DNA of 15,514 nucleotides from positions 1-15,514 of the forward strand of contig JAHEEZ010000068.1 in assembly GCA_024640445.1 (NCBI GenBank), in the 5' to 3' direction. This DNA is from Acidobacteriota bacterium. GTDB lineage: Bacteria > Acidobacteriota > Blastocatellia > Pyrinomonadales > Pyrinomonadaceae. Made by a program: the position numbers and the translations under genes. How positions within the stretch are numbered: position 1 is the stretch's first letter; each line of letters begins with the position of its first letter. The notes under the pieces are model-generated. The model was not told the DNA's origin, did no database searches, and saw nothing but the letters and a program-made list of their open reading frames with translations. This document shows, one piece after another, positions 1 to 6,489 of this stretch.

Positions 1-1727
1 TCAGTTCGGAGGAACTCTTCACAGGCAACAGCATCCTCTTTCACGTGCTTTCCCCGGACGGGAAACTGGTCGCCTACTACAGGAGGGAGGTAAAGGACGG
101 GAAAGACACCAAGATGGTGGTTGTCAGACAGCTGGGATCGGGCGCTGAGAACGTCATCCACGAGGTGGACGCAGAGAATGTCAATTTAAGGATTGAATCC
201 TTTTCGCCTGACGGTGAATATATCTATTTCGGCTTGGGCCAGGTTGGCGGTAACGCAAACCTCTACAAGATTGCGACGTTTGGCGGAAGCGTTCAAAAGA
301 TACTGGAGGGAGTCGCTGCGGTCGCGATTTCGCCGGATGGGAAGAAGATCGCATTCAAGAAGCCGAGTGCAAACAGTGACGTTTTTCAAGCGAACATCGA
401 CGGTTCCGGTCAGGAGGTGATCCTTGCGCCGGCTGACATCAACGCCGGCGGTATTGTCTTAGGGGACTGGTCGCCCGACAGCAAGAAACTCTCGATGTGG
501 TTTTGGCGTGCGGACATGAGAGATGAATCGGGGGCCATCAATAGCCCTTACTTTATCGCCGTGATTGATACTGCGGATCTGAAAGTTCCCGCAAAGGACA
601 GGGTAACGGTACTTCACGGGGGCAACTGGGGGGACGACCTGAGGACCTTTGCCTGGATGCCGGACGGCAACGGACTCATCTTTCCGGCCTATAAGACTGA
701 GTCGCCCCATAAAGCCGATATTTTTTATCTGTCCTATCCGGGAGGAGAACTTCGGCAGATCACGGATGACGCGGTAGACTACCAAGACGTTCAAGTTGCT
801 CGGGATGGCGAGAGTCTTATTGCCAGAACAGGGATCCGACTGACCAGCCTGTGGTCCCTGGACCCGGAAACGAAGGTATCGAAACGCCTTACTTCAGAAG
901 ACAAGACGATAGAACCTCGCTCCCTCACCTTATCGAATGACGGACAACTGTTCTTCCTAAAGCGTGAAAAGAACGCTGATGGATTCTACTCAATGGATCA
1001 GGACGGAACCGGTCAAAAGAAACTCTTTTCCCGACAGGGCGGTGTCCGCGAATTTCAAGTAACTCCTGACGGGAAATACTTCGTCATGAGCGCCTACCCG
1101 CCTACCGCTCCGGGGGCGCACCTGTACCGAATAGACACTGACGGATCAAGTGAATCCCAAATGACCGATGTAAAAGACACATTTGATTCCGGTGTTCGAA
1201 CGGCTGCGAGCGGATTCATATGGTTTCGCAGAGCACTGGGGTTTGGAAATGCGTTCCGGACGGAACTGATTCGAAAGCCGATCGAGGGCGGCACGGAGGA
1301 GAAAGTCGTGGGGCTCGAACCATCCTTAGATGATTACTATCCGGAACCTTCGCCGGATGGCAGATACCTGGCTTACGGATCTGCCGTCAAAAACGAGCAG
1401 ACGGGCGAGATCGATTTCTTTTTCAGAGTAATAGAACTAAATGGCGTCAATGCCGGCACCAAGGTCCTGGAGATAGACGGCAATCGCATTTCTGGCACTC
1501 GCTGGACGCCTGACAGCAAGGCGATAGTTATTGAAAGGAACATCGGACATCGTGATCTGTTCAGATTAGACATAGCCACTAAACAAGAGACACAACTAAG
1601 CGATTTTGACGCGAACATGGCAACCGGGGGATTTCTTTGGTCGCAGGATGGCACAAAGATCCTGCTGCTTCGATCGTCTGGCTTGAGCAGTCTCGTCCGG
1701 ATCAAAGATATGGGCCTCGCCGATTAA
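1..1727 (+). CDS. Beta-propeller sensor end of a probable receptor kinase (5' end outside window)
   Basis: The frame is open from the left edge (first whole codon at base 3) to TAA at 1725-1727. The first GTG at 45 lies inside a propeller strand (LSPDGKLVAYY), so it is not the true start. About 575 residues are visible. They carry repeated PD40/WD40-like strands of the form S/T-P-D-G/S-x-hydrophobic: FSPDGEYIYF, ISPDGKKIAF, WSPDSKKL, TPDGKYFVM, SPDGRYLAY, TPDSKAIVI. The fragment aligns end to end with the sensor half of the kinase encoded at 9163-11994, including VVRQ-GAEN, the FSPDG-YIYF strand, the YPGGELRQITDD-like strand, DGTGQK, and matching C-termini ending in hydrophobic-IRDIG-like residues. 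No cysteine occurs in the visible part, which fits a periplasmic domain. By that homology an N-terminal kinase and TM helix should lie upstream; this is inference. Any ligand is unknown. The next gene begins 36 bp downstream on the same strand. Confidence 0.85.
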   Translation, partial: SSEELFTGNSILFHVLSPDGKLVAYYRREVKDGKDTKMVVVRQLGSGAENVIHEVDAENVNLRIESFSPDGEYIYFGLGQVGGNANLYKIATFGGSVQKILEGVAAVAISPDGKKIAFKKPSANSDVFQANIDGSGQEVILAPADINAGGIVLGDWSPDSKKLSMWFWRADMRDESGAINSPYFIAVIDTADLKVPAKDRVTVLHGGNWGDDLRTFAWMPDGNGLIFPAYKTESPHKADIFYLSYPGGELRQITDDAVDYQDVQVARDGESLIARTGIRLTSLWSLDPETKVSKRLTSEDKTIEPRSLTLSNDGQLFFLKREKNADGFYSMDQDGTGQKKLFSRQGGVREFQVTPDGKYFVMSAYPPTAPGAHLYRIDTDGSSESQMTDVKDTFDSGVRTAASGFIWFRRALGFGNAFRTELIRKPIEGGTEEKVVGLEPSLDDYYPEPSPDGRYLAYGSAVKNEQTGEIDFFFRVIELNGVNAGTKVLEIDGNRISGTRWTPDSKAIVIERNIGHRDLFRLDIATKQETQLSDFDANMATGGFLWSQDGTKILLLRSSGLSSLVRIKDMGLAD

Positions 1728-1763
1728 TGGATCAAAAGCGCTAGGCCGCGGCCAGCCGGAATA

Positions 1764-3512
1764 ATGATGAAAAAATGCCCTGAATGCAGGCGGGATTATC
1801 ACGACGACACGCTCTTGTATTGTCTCGACGACGGCACTGCTCTGCTCGAGGGGCCGGCGAGTGTGTCCGGCGAGGACGTCGAACCGGCAACTGCGATCCT
1901 CCACGAGACAGATTCCCCGAGTGAGGCCTCGACTCGGGCTCAGGTCCATACAACAGACCAAACCGCCGTTCTTACTGATCTGTCCGAACCTCCTGCTCCA
2001 AAATCATTCTTGTCGAAGAAAACACCGATCCTCGCCGCGCTCGGTCTCATTGTCGTCTCCGCGCTCGGCATCGGCGGCTACCTTTTCTTCGGCCGCGGAT
2101 CGTCGAGCCAGATCAGTTCGATCGCCGTGATGCCGTTCGTCAATGAGAGCGGAAACAAGGATATCGAGTATCTTTCCGACGGAATGACGGAGACGCTCAT
2201 CAGCAGTTTGACGGAGATCCCGAACCTTTCGGTCAAAGCGAGCAGCACGGTTTTTTACTACAAGGGAAAGAACAAGACGCCAAAGGAGATCGGCGAGGAA
2301 CTCGGAGTTGAAGCTGTTCTGCTGGGTAAGATACTGCAGCGGAATGACGATCTCACTCTACGACTCGAGCTGGTCGATACACAGACGCTCGATGCGATCT
2401 GGAGCACGACCTACAACCGCAAGACGAGCGATCTTGTTTCTTTGCAGAGCGAGATCGCCCGGAGTGTCTCGGACAAACTGCGTTTGAAATTGACGGCCAG
2501 TGAACAGCAGCAGGTAGCAAAGACCGGAACGACGAATTCGGAAGCCCAGCAGCTGTATCTGAAAGGGCGTTTTCATTGGAACAAACGGACGGTGGAAGAT
2601 CTTCAAAAGTCGATCGAGTATTTCAAACAAGCGATCGACAAAGATCCCGGCTATGCCCTTGCTTATGTAGGTTTGTCCGACAGCTACGCCGTTTTGCCCG
2701 GATATGGGGATTTCAGCATGAAGGAATACGCTGCAAAGGCCAGGCAGCCGGCTGAGAAGGCTCTCGAACTTGATTACGATCTGGCGGATGCCCACGCCTC
2801 CCTCGGTCACGTGCTGCAGGATGAATTCGACTTTGAAGGAGCAGAAAGGGAGTTCCGGAAGGCGATCGAACTAAATCCGGGCTACGCAACGGCCCATCAT
2901 TGGTACGGAATGAAGTTGGCAATGAATGGAAGGTATGTTGAGGCACTCGAAGAAGTAACAAGGGCTCTGGAGCTCGATCCGCTTTCGCGGGTTATCAACC
3001 GTAACAAGGGGTATTGCCTATATATGGCGGACAGATACGATGATGCGATAGCCCACCTTAAGAAAACTATCGAGTTATTCCCCGATGACAAACAAACCTA
3101 TGACATGCTCGGCCGGGCCTATGCAGCTCGGGAGTTGTATTCCGAAGCCGTCGAACAATTGCTCTTGAAGTTTAGATTAGAAGAAAAGTCGACGGAAGAA
3201 ATTCAGAAATACAGAGAAACTTTCAAAGAACAGGGTTGGAAAGGTTTTTGCCGTAAGACGCTTGAAGACCACCTGAAGCACCGTCAGGAAGTTCTGGCAA
3301 AAGACAAGAATGCTTTCTTGCCCAATGCAGATCTTGGTTTGATCTATGCGAGACTTGGAGACAAGGAAAAAGCCATCGAATATCTGACCAAGGGCTATGA
3401 AGACAGGGATTATGAGCTAAAGTGGCTGAAGGTCCAGCATGAGTATGATTTTATGCGGGACGACCCTCGATTCAAGGAACTGTTAAGAAAGATCGGTTTG
3501 CCGGAATCGTGA
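1764..3512 (+). CDS. Membrane protein: Cys-knuckle, TM helix, FlgO/TolB-N-like domain and TPR repeats (no kinase)
   Basis: 582 residues. The N-terminus has C5-x2-C8-x4-H13-x6-C20 followed by LDDG, a short metal-knuckle-like motif common at the start of acidobacterial membrane proteins; only three Cys are present, so H13 or D23 would have to complete any zinc site. A polar linker leads to one TM helix (about 87-109, preceded by SKK, so N-in). Residues about 117-247 (SSIAVMPFVNES, LSDGMTETLISSL, VEAVLLGKI, LRLELVDTQT) resemble the FlgO/TolB N-terminal-like domain found with CadC- and kinase-type receptors. Residues about 262-550 form TPRs (for example AHASLGHVLQDEFDFEGA, then AIELNPGYATAHHWYGM), and the end has the usual DPRFKELLRKIGLP. 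Elsewhere this sensor module is often fused to a kinase or DNA-binding domain; here the cytoplasmic part is only the knuckle. Start: two adjacent ATGs (1764, 1767); GGA at 1758-1760 suits the second slightly better. Function unknown; it may be a scaffold for neighbouring kinases (inference). Confidence 0.85.
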   Translation: MMKKCPECRRDYHDDTLLYCLDDGTALLEGPASVSGEDVEPATAILHETDSPSEASTRAQVHTTDQTAVLTDLSEPPAPKSFLSKKTPILAALGLIVVSALGIGGYLFFGRGSSSQISSIAVMPFVNESGNKDIEYLSDGMTETLISSLTEIPNLSVKASSTVFYYKGKNKTPKEIGEELGVEAVLLGKILQRNDDLTLRLELVDTQTLDAIWSTTYNRKTSDLVSLQSEIARSVSDKLRLKLTASEQQQVAKTGTTNSEAQQLYLKGRFHWNKRTVEDLQKSIEYFKQAIDKDPGYALAYVGLSDSYAVLPGYGDFSMKEYAAKARQPAEKALELDYDLADAHASLGHVLQDEFDFEGAEREFRKAIELNPGYATAHHWYGMKLAMNGRYVEALEEVTRALELDPLSRVINRNKGYCLYMADRYDDAIAHLKKTIELFPDDKQTYDMLGRAYAARELYSEAVEQLLLKFRLEEKSTEEIQKYRETFKEQGWKGFCRKTLEDHLKHRQEVLAKDKNAFLPNADLGLIYARLGDKEKAIEYLTKGYEDRDYELKWLKVQHEYDFMRDDPRFKELLRKIGLPES

Positions 3513-3549
3513 ATCGTCGGATCTGTTGATTCGGGAACTGGCTGCCCGA

Positions 3550-3626
3550 TTCTTCAATTACCAACTTTCGATCATCAATTATCGACTTCCCCAGTACTCA
3601 TCTCTCAGTACCTAGTACTCGAAGAT
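3550..3626 (+). repeat. Degenerate heptanucleotide tract abutting a kinase start codon
   Basis: Read in steps of 7 from 3550, the sequence forms 11 units that end exactly at ATG 3627. The first units follow a loose pattern A-T/C-T-N-N-C/T-A/G (ATTACCA, ATCATCA, ATTATCG). The later ones are variants of CAGTACT (3592, 3606 and 3613), with CATCTCT between. The first 35 nt (3551-3585) align without gaps to 6416-6450 upstream of the next kinase, 26 of 35 matching. A small hairpin TCGAT/ATCGA lies at 3568-3572 and 3581-3585. The rest of the gap (3513-3549) shows no recognised promoter or terminator. Function is unknown. Confidence 0.6.
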
Positions 3627-6290
3627 ATGAAGCTTGAACCAAACACGGCGATATCGCATTACAAGATCATTTCCTCCATCGGTAAAGGCGGGATGGGTGA
3701 GGTGTATCTGGCCGAGGACACGAAACTCGACCGCAAGGTCGCGATCAAGGTCCTGCCGGCGGAACTCTCGAATGACGAAGACCGATTGCAGAGGTTCGAG
3801 CAGGAAGCCAAGGCCACCTCGGCGCTTAACCACCCGAACATCCTGACCGTTTACGACAACGGCGAACACGACGGCTCGCCGTTCATAGTTGCCGAACTCC
3901 TCGAAGGCGAAGAGTTGCGGGATCGTCTTGATGAAGTACAGATCCCGCTCCGGAAAACTATTGACTTCGCTCAGCAGATCGTCAGTGGGCTGACCGCCGC
4001 TCACGAAAAAGGCATTGTCCATCGAGACCTGAAGCCCGAAAACCTGTTCATCACAAAAGACGACCGGGTTAAGATCCTCGACTTCGGCCTCGCCAAGGTC
4101 CGCGAGACGGGGGGCGATCAACACGGCTCCGAAGACGCGACCAGAAAAGCGCTGACGGATCCGGGAATGGTAATGGGAACGGCCGGATATATGTCGCCCG
4201 AGCAGGTCCGCGGAGCTCCGGTAGACCACCGCTCGGATATCTTCAGCTTCGGCGTGATCCTTTACGAAATGATCACCGGCAATCGGGCTTTTCACGAGGA
4301 ATCGCTCGCCGAGACGATGTCTGCCATCGTGAAGGATGAGCCGCCGGAGATGACGGAGTCGAACCCAAACATCAGTCCGGCGCTCGAACGGATCGTGCAC
4401 CGATGCCTGGAGAAGAAACCGGACAGGCGGTTCCATTCAGCACATGACCTGGGCTTTGCTCTAGAGTCACTTTCCACTCCGACGAGTTCTTCCGGGGCCA
4501 ATCTGACGGCAGCCGCAAGCGCCATCGGTCCTGAAAAAGAGAGGTCCCCTTGGCTCGATCGTCTTCCCTGGGCCGTTGCTTTACTTCTGCTGATCGGTTG
4601 CGTGGTTCTCGCCGGGATGTACTTTAGCCGTCCGGCTTCGGAAGAAAGGATAGTCACATTTGCGGTTTCTATGCCCGCATCTTCTACAGCGATCAACTAT
4701 CCGGTAATTTCACCCGATGGCCGAAAGATAGTTTATGTTGCGACCGTAGAAGGCGAGACCTCGCTTTATACGCGTTCTTTGGATTCAAAGACGGGGCAGC
4801 GATTGGCCGGAACGGAGGGGGCTTGGAGCCCGTTTTGGTCGCCCGACAGCCGATATATAGGTTTCTTTGCAAACGGGAAGCTAAGAAAGGCCGACACCGG
4901 CGGCGGTCCCATTCAGAATCTCTGCGACGCATCCAGCGGGACCGGCGGGACCTGGAATCGCCATGATGTGATCCTTTTTGGCGACAAGCACAAGGGCATA
5001 AAACGCGTATCTGCGACCGGCGGGGAGGCAACGATGCTGATTCCTGTTGATATGTCTCGCAAGGAGTCTGAAGTAGCGCATCCTCGCTTTCTTCCGGATG
5101 GGGATCATTTTTTCTTCTACATTTGGTATGCCTCTACTAACCACGCAGAGATCTTCGTAGCGCCTCTGGATGGAAATGAACGAAAACTACTCCTAAAGAA
5201 CAATTCAAACGTTGCTTACGTTGAACCGGGCTATCTGCTGTTCGCCCGCGAAAACACTTTGATGGCCCAGAGGTTTTCCGTTTCGCGCTTTGAGCTCTCC
5301 GGAGATCCTTTCCCGGTGGCTGAAGACCTGGCGTTCAATGGCAATGACGGTTACTCGAACTTTTCCGTGTCGGAGAACGGCACGATGATCAGTTTGAAAG
5401 GGAGCGACACGCTGCGCCAATTGGCCTGGTTTGACCGGGACGGAACAGAGATCTCAAAGGTTGCCCAGCCGGGCACATATATTAATTCGGTGCTCTCGCC
5501 CGACGGCAAGAAAGCCGCTGTGCAGCGAAGGGTCGATGGCAACTCGGACATATGGGTGATCGATCTGGAGCGCGGCCTTCCGGTGCGATTCACTTTTGAT
5601 GCGAGTTCCGAAGATGATCCAGCCTGGTCACCGGACGGCAGCGTAATTCTCTTTTCCTCGGACAGAGACAACGGAATTCGGAGGATCTACCGAAAGTCGG
5701 CCGGCGGTGCCGAAAAAGAGGAGTTGGTGAGCGATGCGGTTCGGATAAATAACAGCGGGATCGACTGGTCACTTGATGGAAAGAATGTGATCTACGAGAC
5801 CACCAACGAAAAGGGCAGTTTGGATCTCTGGGTGCTTCCGATGACCGGCGGCGAAAAGCCATATCCGCTCCTACAGTCAGAATTTGCGGAATCGCTTGGG
5901 CGCTTTTCTCCTGACGGTCGTTACTTTGCGTATGTTTCGTCAGAGAGCGGCAAGCCGGAAGTCTACGTTCAGAGCTTTCCGCCTTCGGGTGGAAAATGGC
6001 AGGTTTCGACGGGCGGCGGCGGACAGCCTCACTGGCGGCGGGACGGGAAAGAACTTTTCTACATCTCCGCCGACAAGCGCATGATGGCTGTATCGGTACA
6101 ACTTGACGGAACTTTCGAACAGGGTCAACCGAACCCTTTGTTCTTGACTCAGGTTTCCAGTTTTATATCGCCGGACCGATACGATGTCTCGGCTGACGGC
6201 CAGCGGTTTCTGATCAATTCGCCGGTCGAGGAAACAAGCGGGTCTCCAATCGATGTGATCCTGAACTGGACCTCGACGCTGAAGAAGTAA
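3627..6290 (+). CDS. Receptor-like Ser/Thr protein kinase with C-terminal PD40 beta-propeller
   Basis: 887 residues. The kinase domain (about 11-280) has every catalytic element: glycine loop GKGGMGEVY (19-27), VAIK lysine K41, alphaC glutamate about E60, HRDLKPEN with D134, K136 and N139, DFG (152-154) and SPE (190-192). It should therefore be an active RD-type kinase that phosphorylates Ser/Thr using ATP. Activation-segment threonines are T172, T177 and T185. A Ser/Thr-rich juxtamembrane stretch follows the motif FHSAHDLGFALE, then one TM helix (about 313-333). The remaining ~550 residues form a propeller with ISPDGRKIVY, WSPDSRYIGF, LSPDGKKAAV, WSPDGSVILF and FSPDGRYFAY, ending in VILNW, a common C-terminus in these kinases. 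The first 41 residues match the 9163 kinase and the rest of the N-lobe matches the 15072 kinase, so the gene looks chimeric. ATG 3627 follows a weak GAAG. The stop is doubled (TAA TGA, 6288-6293). The 114-bp gap upstream holds a heptamer tract. Confidence 0.95.
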   Translation: MKLEPNTAISHYKIISSIGKGGMGEVYLAEDTKLDRKVAIKVLPAELSNDEDRLQRFEQEAKATSALNHPNILTVYDNGEHDGSPFIVAELLEGEELRDRLDEVQIPLRKTIDFAQQIVSGLTAAHEKGIVHRDLKPENLFITKDDRVKILDFGLAKVRETGGDQHGSEDATRKALTDPGMVMGTAGYMSPEQVRGAPVDHRSDIFSFGVILYEMITGNRAFHEESLAETMSAIVKDEPPEMTESNPNISPALERIVHRCLEKKPDRRFHSAHDLGFALESLSTPTSSSGANLTAAASAIGPEKERSPWLDRLPWAVALLLLIGCVVLAGMYFSRPASEERIVTFAVSMPASSTAINYPVISPDGRKIVYVATVEGETSLYTRSLDSKTGQRLAGTEGAWSPFWSPDSRYIGFFANGKLRKADTGGGPIQNLCDASSGTGGTWNRHDVILFGDKHKGIKRVSATGGEATMLIPVDMSRKESEVAHPRFLPDGDHFFFYIWYASTNHAEIFVAPLDGNERKLLLKNNSNVAYVEPGYLLFARENTLMAQRFSVSRFELSGDPFPVAEDLAFNGNDGYSNFSVSENGTMISLKGSDTLRQLAWFDRDGTEISKVAQPGTYINSVLSPDGKKAAVQRRVDGNSDIWVIDLERGLPVRFTFDASSEDDPAWSPDGSVILFSSDRDNGIRRIYRKSAGGAEKEELVSDAVRINNSGIDWSLDGKNVIYETTNEKGSLDLWVLPMTGGEKPYPLLQSEFAESLGRFSPDGRYFAYVSSESGKPEVYVQSFPPSGGKWQVSTGGGGQPHWRRDGKELFYISADKRMMAVSVQLDGTFEQGQPNPLFLTQVSSFISPDRYDVSADGQRFLINSPVEETSGSPIDVILNWTSTLKK
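3654..3748 (+). repeat. 95-nt conserved block at start of kinase gene (copy 1)
   Basis: Encodes residues 10-41, from HYKIISSIGKGG to the catalytic lysine. It matches 9190-9284 at 94 of 95 nt, including silent positions; the single difference is T3698 against C at the matching position. Outside these limits the two genes diverge sharply. Confidence 0.9.
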
Positions 6291-6324
6291 TGAGGACCGA
6301 GGACTGAGCAAAGACATTCGAAGG

Positions 6325-6345
6325 AGTTGATAATTAATAGTTGAT
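6325..6345 (-). repeat. Inverted short copy of the heptamer family
   Basis: On the + strand this reads AGTTGAT, AATTAAT, AGTTGAT. On the - strand it is ATCAACT, ATTAATT, ATCAACT: three heptamers of the same style as the tract at 6415-6484 but in the opposite direction. Its core, 6327-6344, is the left arm of an inverted repeat with 6433-6450 (16 of 18 positions; 17 of 18 if a G-U pair is allowed in RNA). Confidence 0.6.
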
Positions 6346-6393
6346 CATTGGATGTTTGGATTGCTTGGGCGTGGCGTATTAGGTACGTCAGCT

Positions 6394-6415
6394 TGTGCTT
6401 GAGTTCAAAAGCACA
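6394..6415 (+). other. Perfect 7-bp hairpin inside the 199-bp intergenic region
   Basis: TGTGCTT (6394-6400) is exactly complementary to AAGCACA (6409-6415), with an 8-nt loop. It lies in the loop of the larger inverted repeat 6327-6344/6433-6450 and directly before the heptamer tract. No T-run follows, so it does not look like an intrinsic terminator. It could be a processing or regulatory stem in a leader RNA, or chance. Confidence 0.4.
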
Positions 6416-6484
6416 TCTTCAATCAGCAATCTTCAACTATCAATTGTCAATCCCTCATCACTCATGACTCATCACTCATCACAA
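6415..6484 (+). repeat. Degenerate heptanucleotide tract upstream of a kinase start codon
   Basis: Ten consecutive 7-nt units in one register. The first half contains ATCTTCA twice (6415 and 6429) with ATCAGCA between, then ACTATCA and ATTGTCA. The second half is a nearly perfect array of CTCATCA in four copies (6454-6481) with one C-to-G change in the second copy. Five nt separate the tract from ATG 6490. The 7-nt unit is not a multiple of three, and the tract is non-coding. The unit consensus and the 7-nt phase resemble the tract before the 3627 gene. Confidence 0.7.
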
Positions 6485-6489
6485 GATCT

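Noticed and set aside
45..47. GTG at 45 as the start of the first gene
   Set aside because: It sits in the middle of a propeller strand and the frame is open and homologous upstream of it, so the gene starts before the window.
1744..1753. Perfect 10-nt palindrome GGCCGCGGCC before the 1764 gene as a terminator
   Set aside because: No T-run follows, there is no room for a loop, and it is only 11 nt from the next start codon. It may be chance in GC-rich DNA.
3504..3517. Tandem GAATCGT duplicate over the stop of the 1764 gene
   Set aside because: Only two copies, in a different register from the nearby heptamer tract, and partly coding. Likely coincidence.
3531..3549. TCGGG/CCCGA hairpin after gene 2 as an intrinsic terminator
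   Set aside because: The 5-bp stem with a 9-nt loop is short and only a broken T-rich stretch follows. Too weak to call.
3612..4436. Long - strand open frame (274 codons) opposite the 3627 kinase domain, and a similar one opposite the 12280 kinase (12397-12984)
   Set aside because: They mirror conserved kinase codons, show no recognisable domain of their own, and recur at the same place opposite paralogs, as expected from shared sense-strand sequence and codon use.
6454..6481. Heptamer array as a CRISPR
   Set aside because: Units are 7 nt and directly adjacent, with no spacers and no cas genes.
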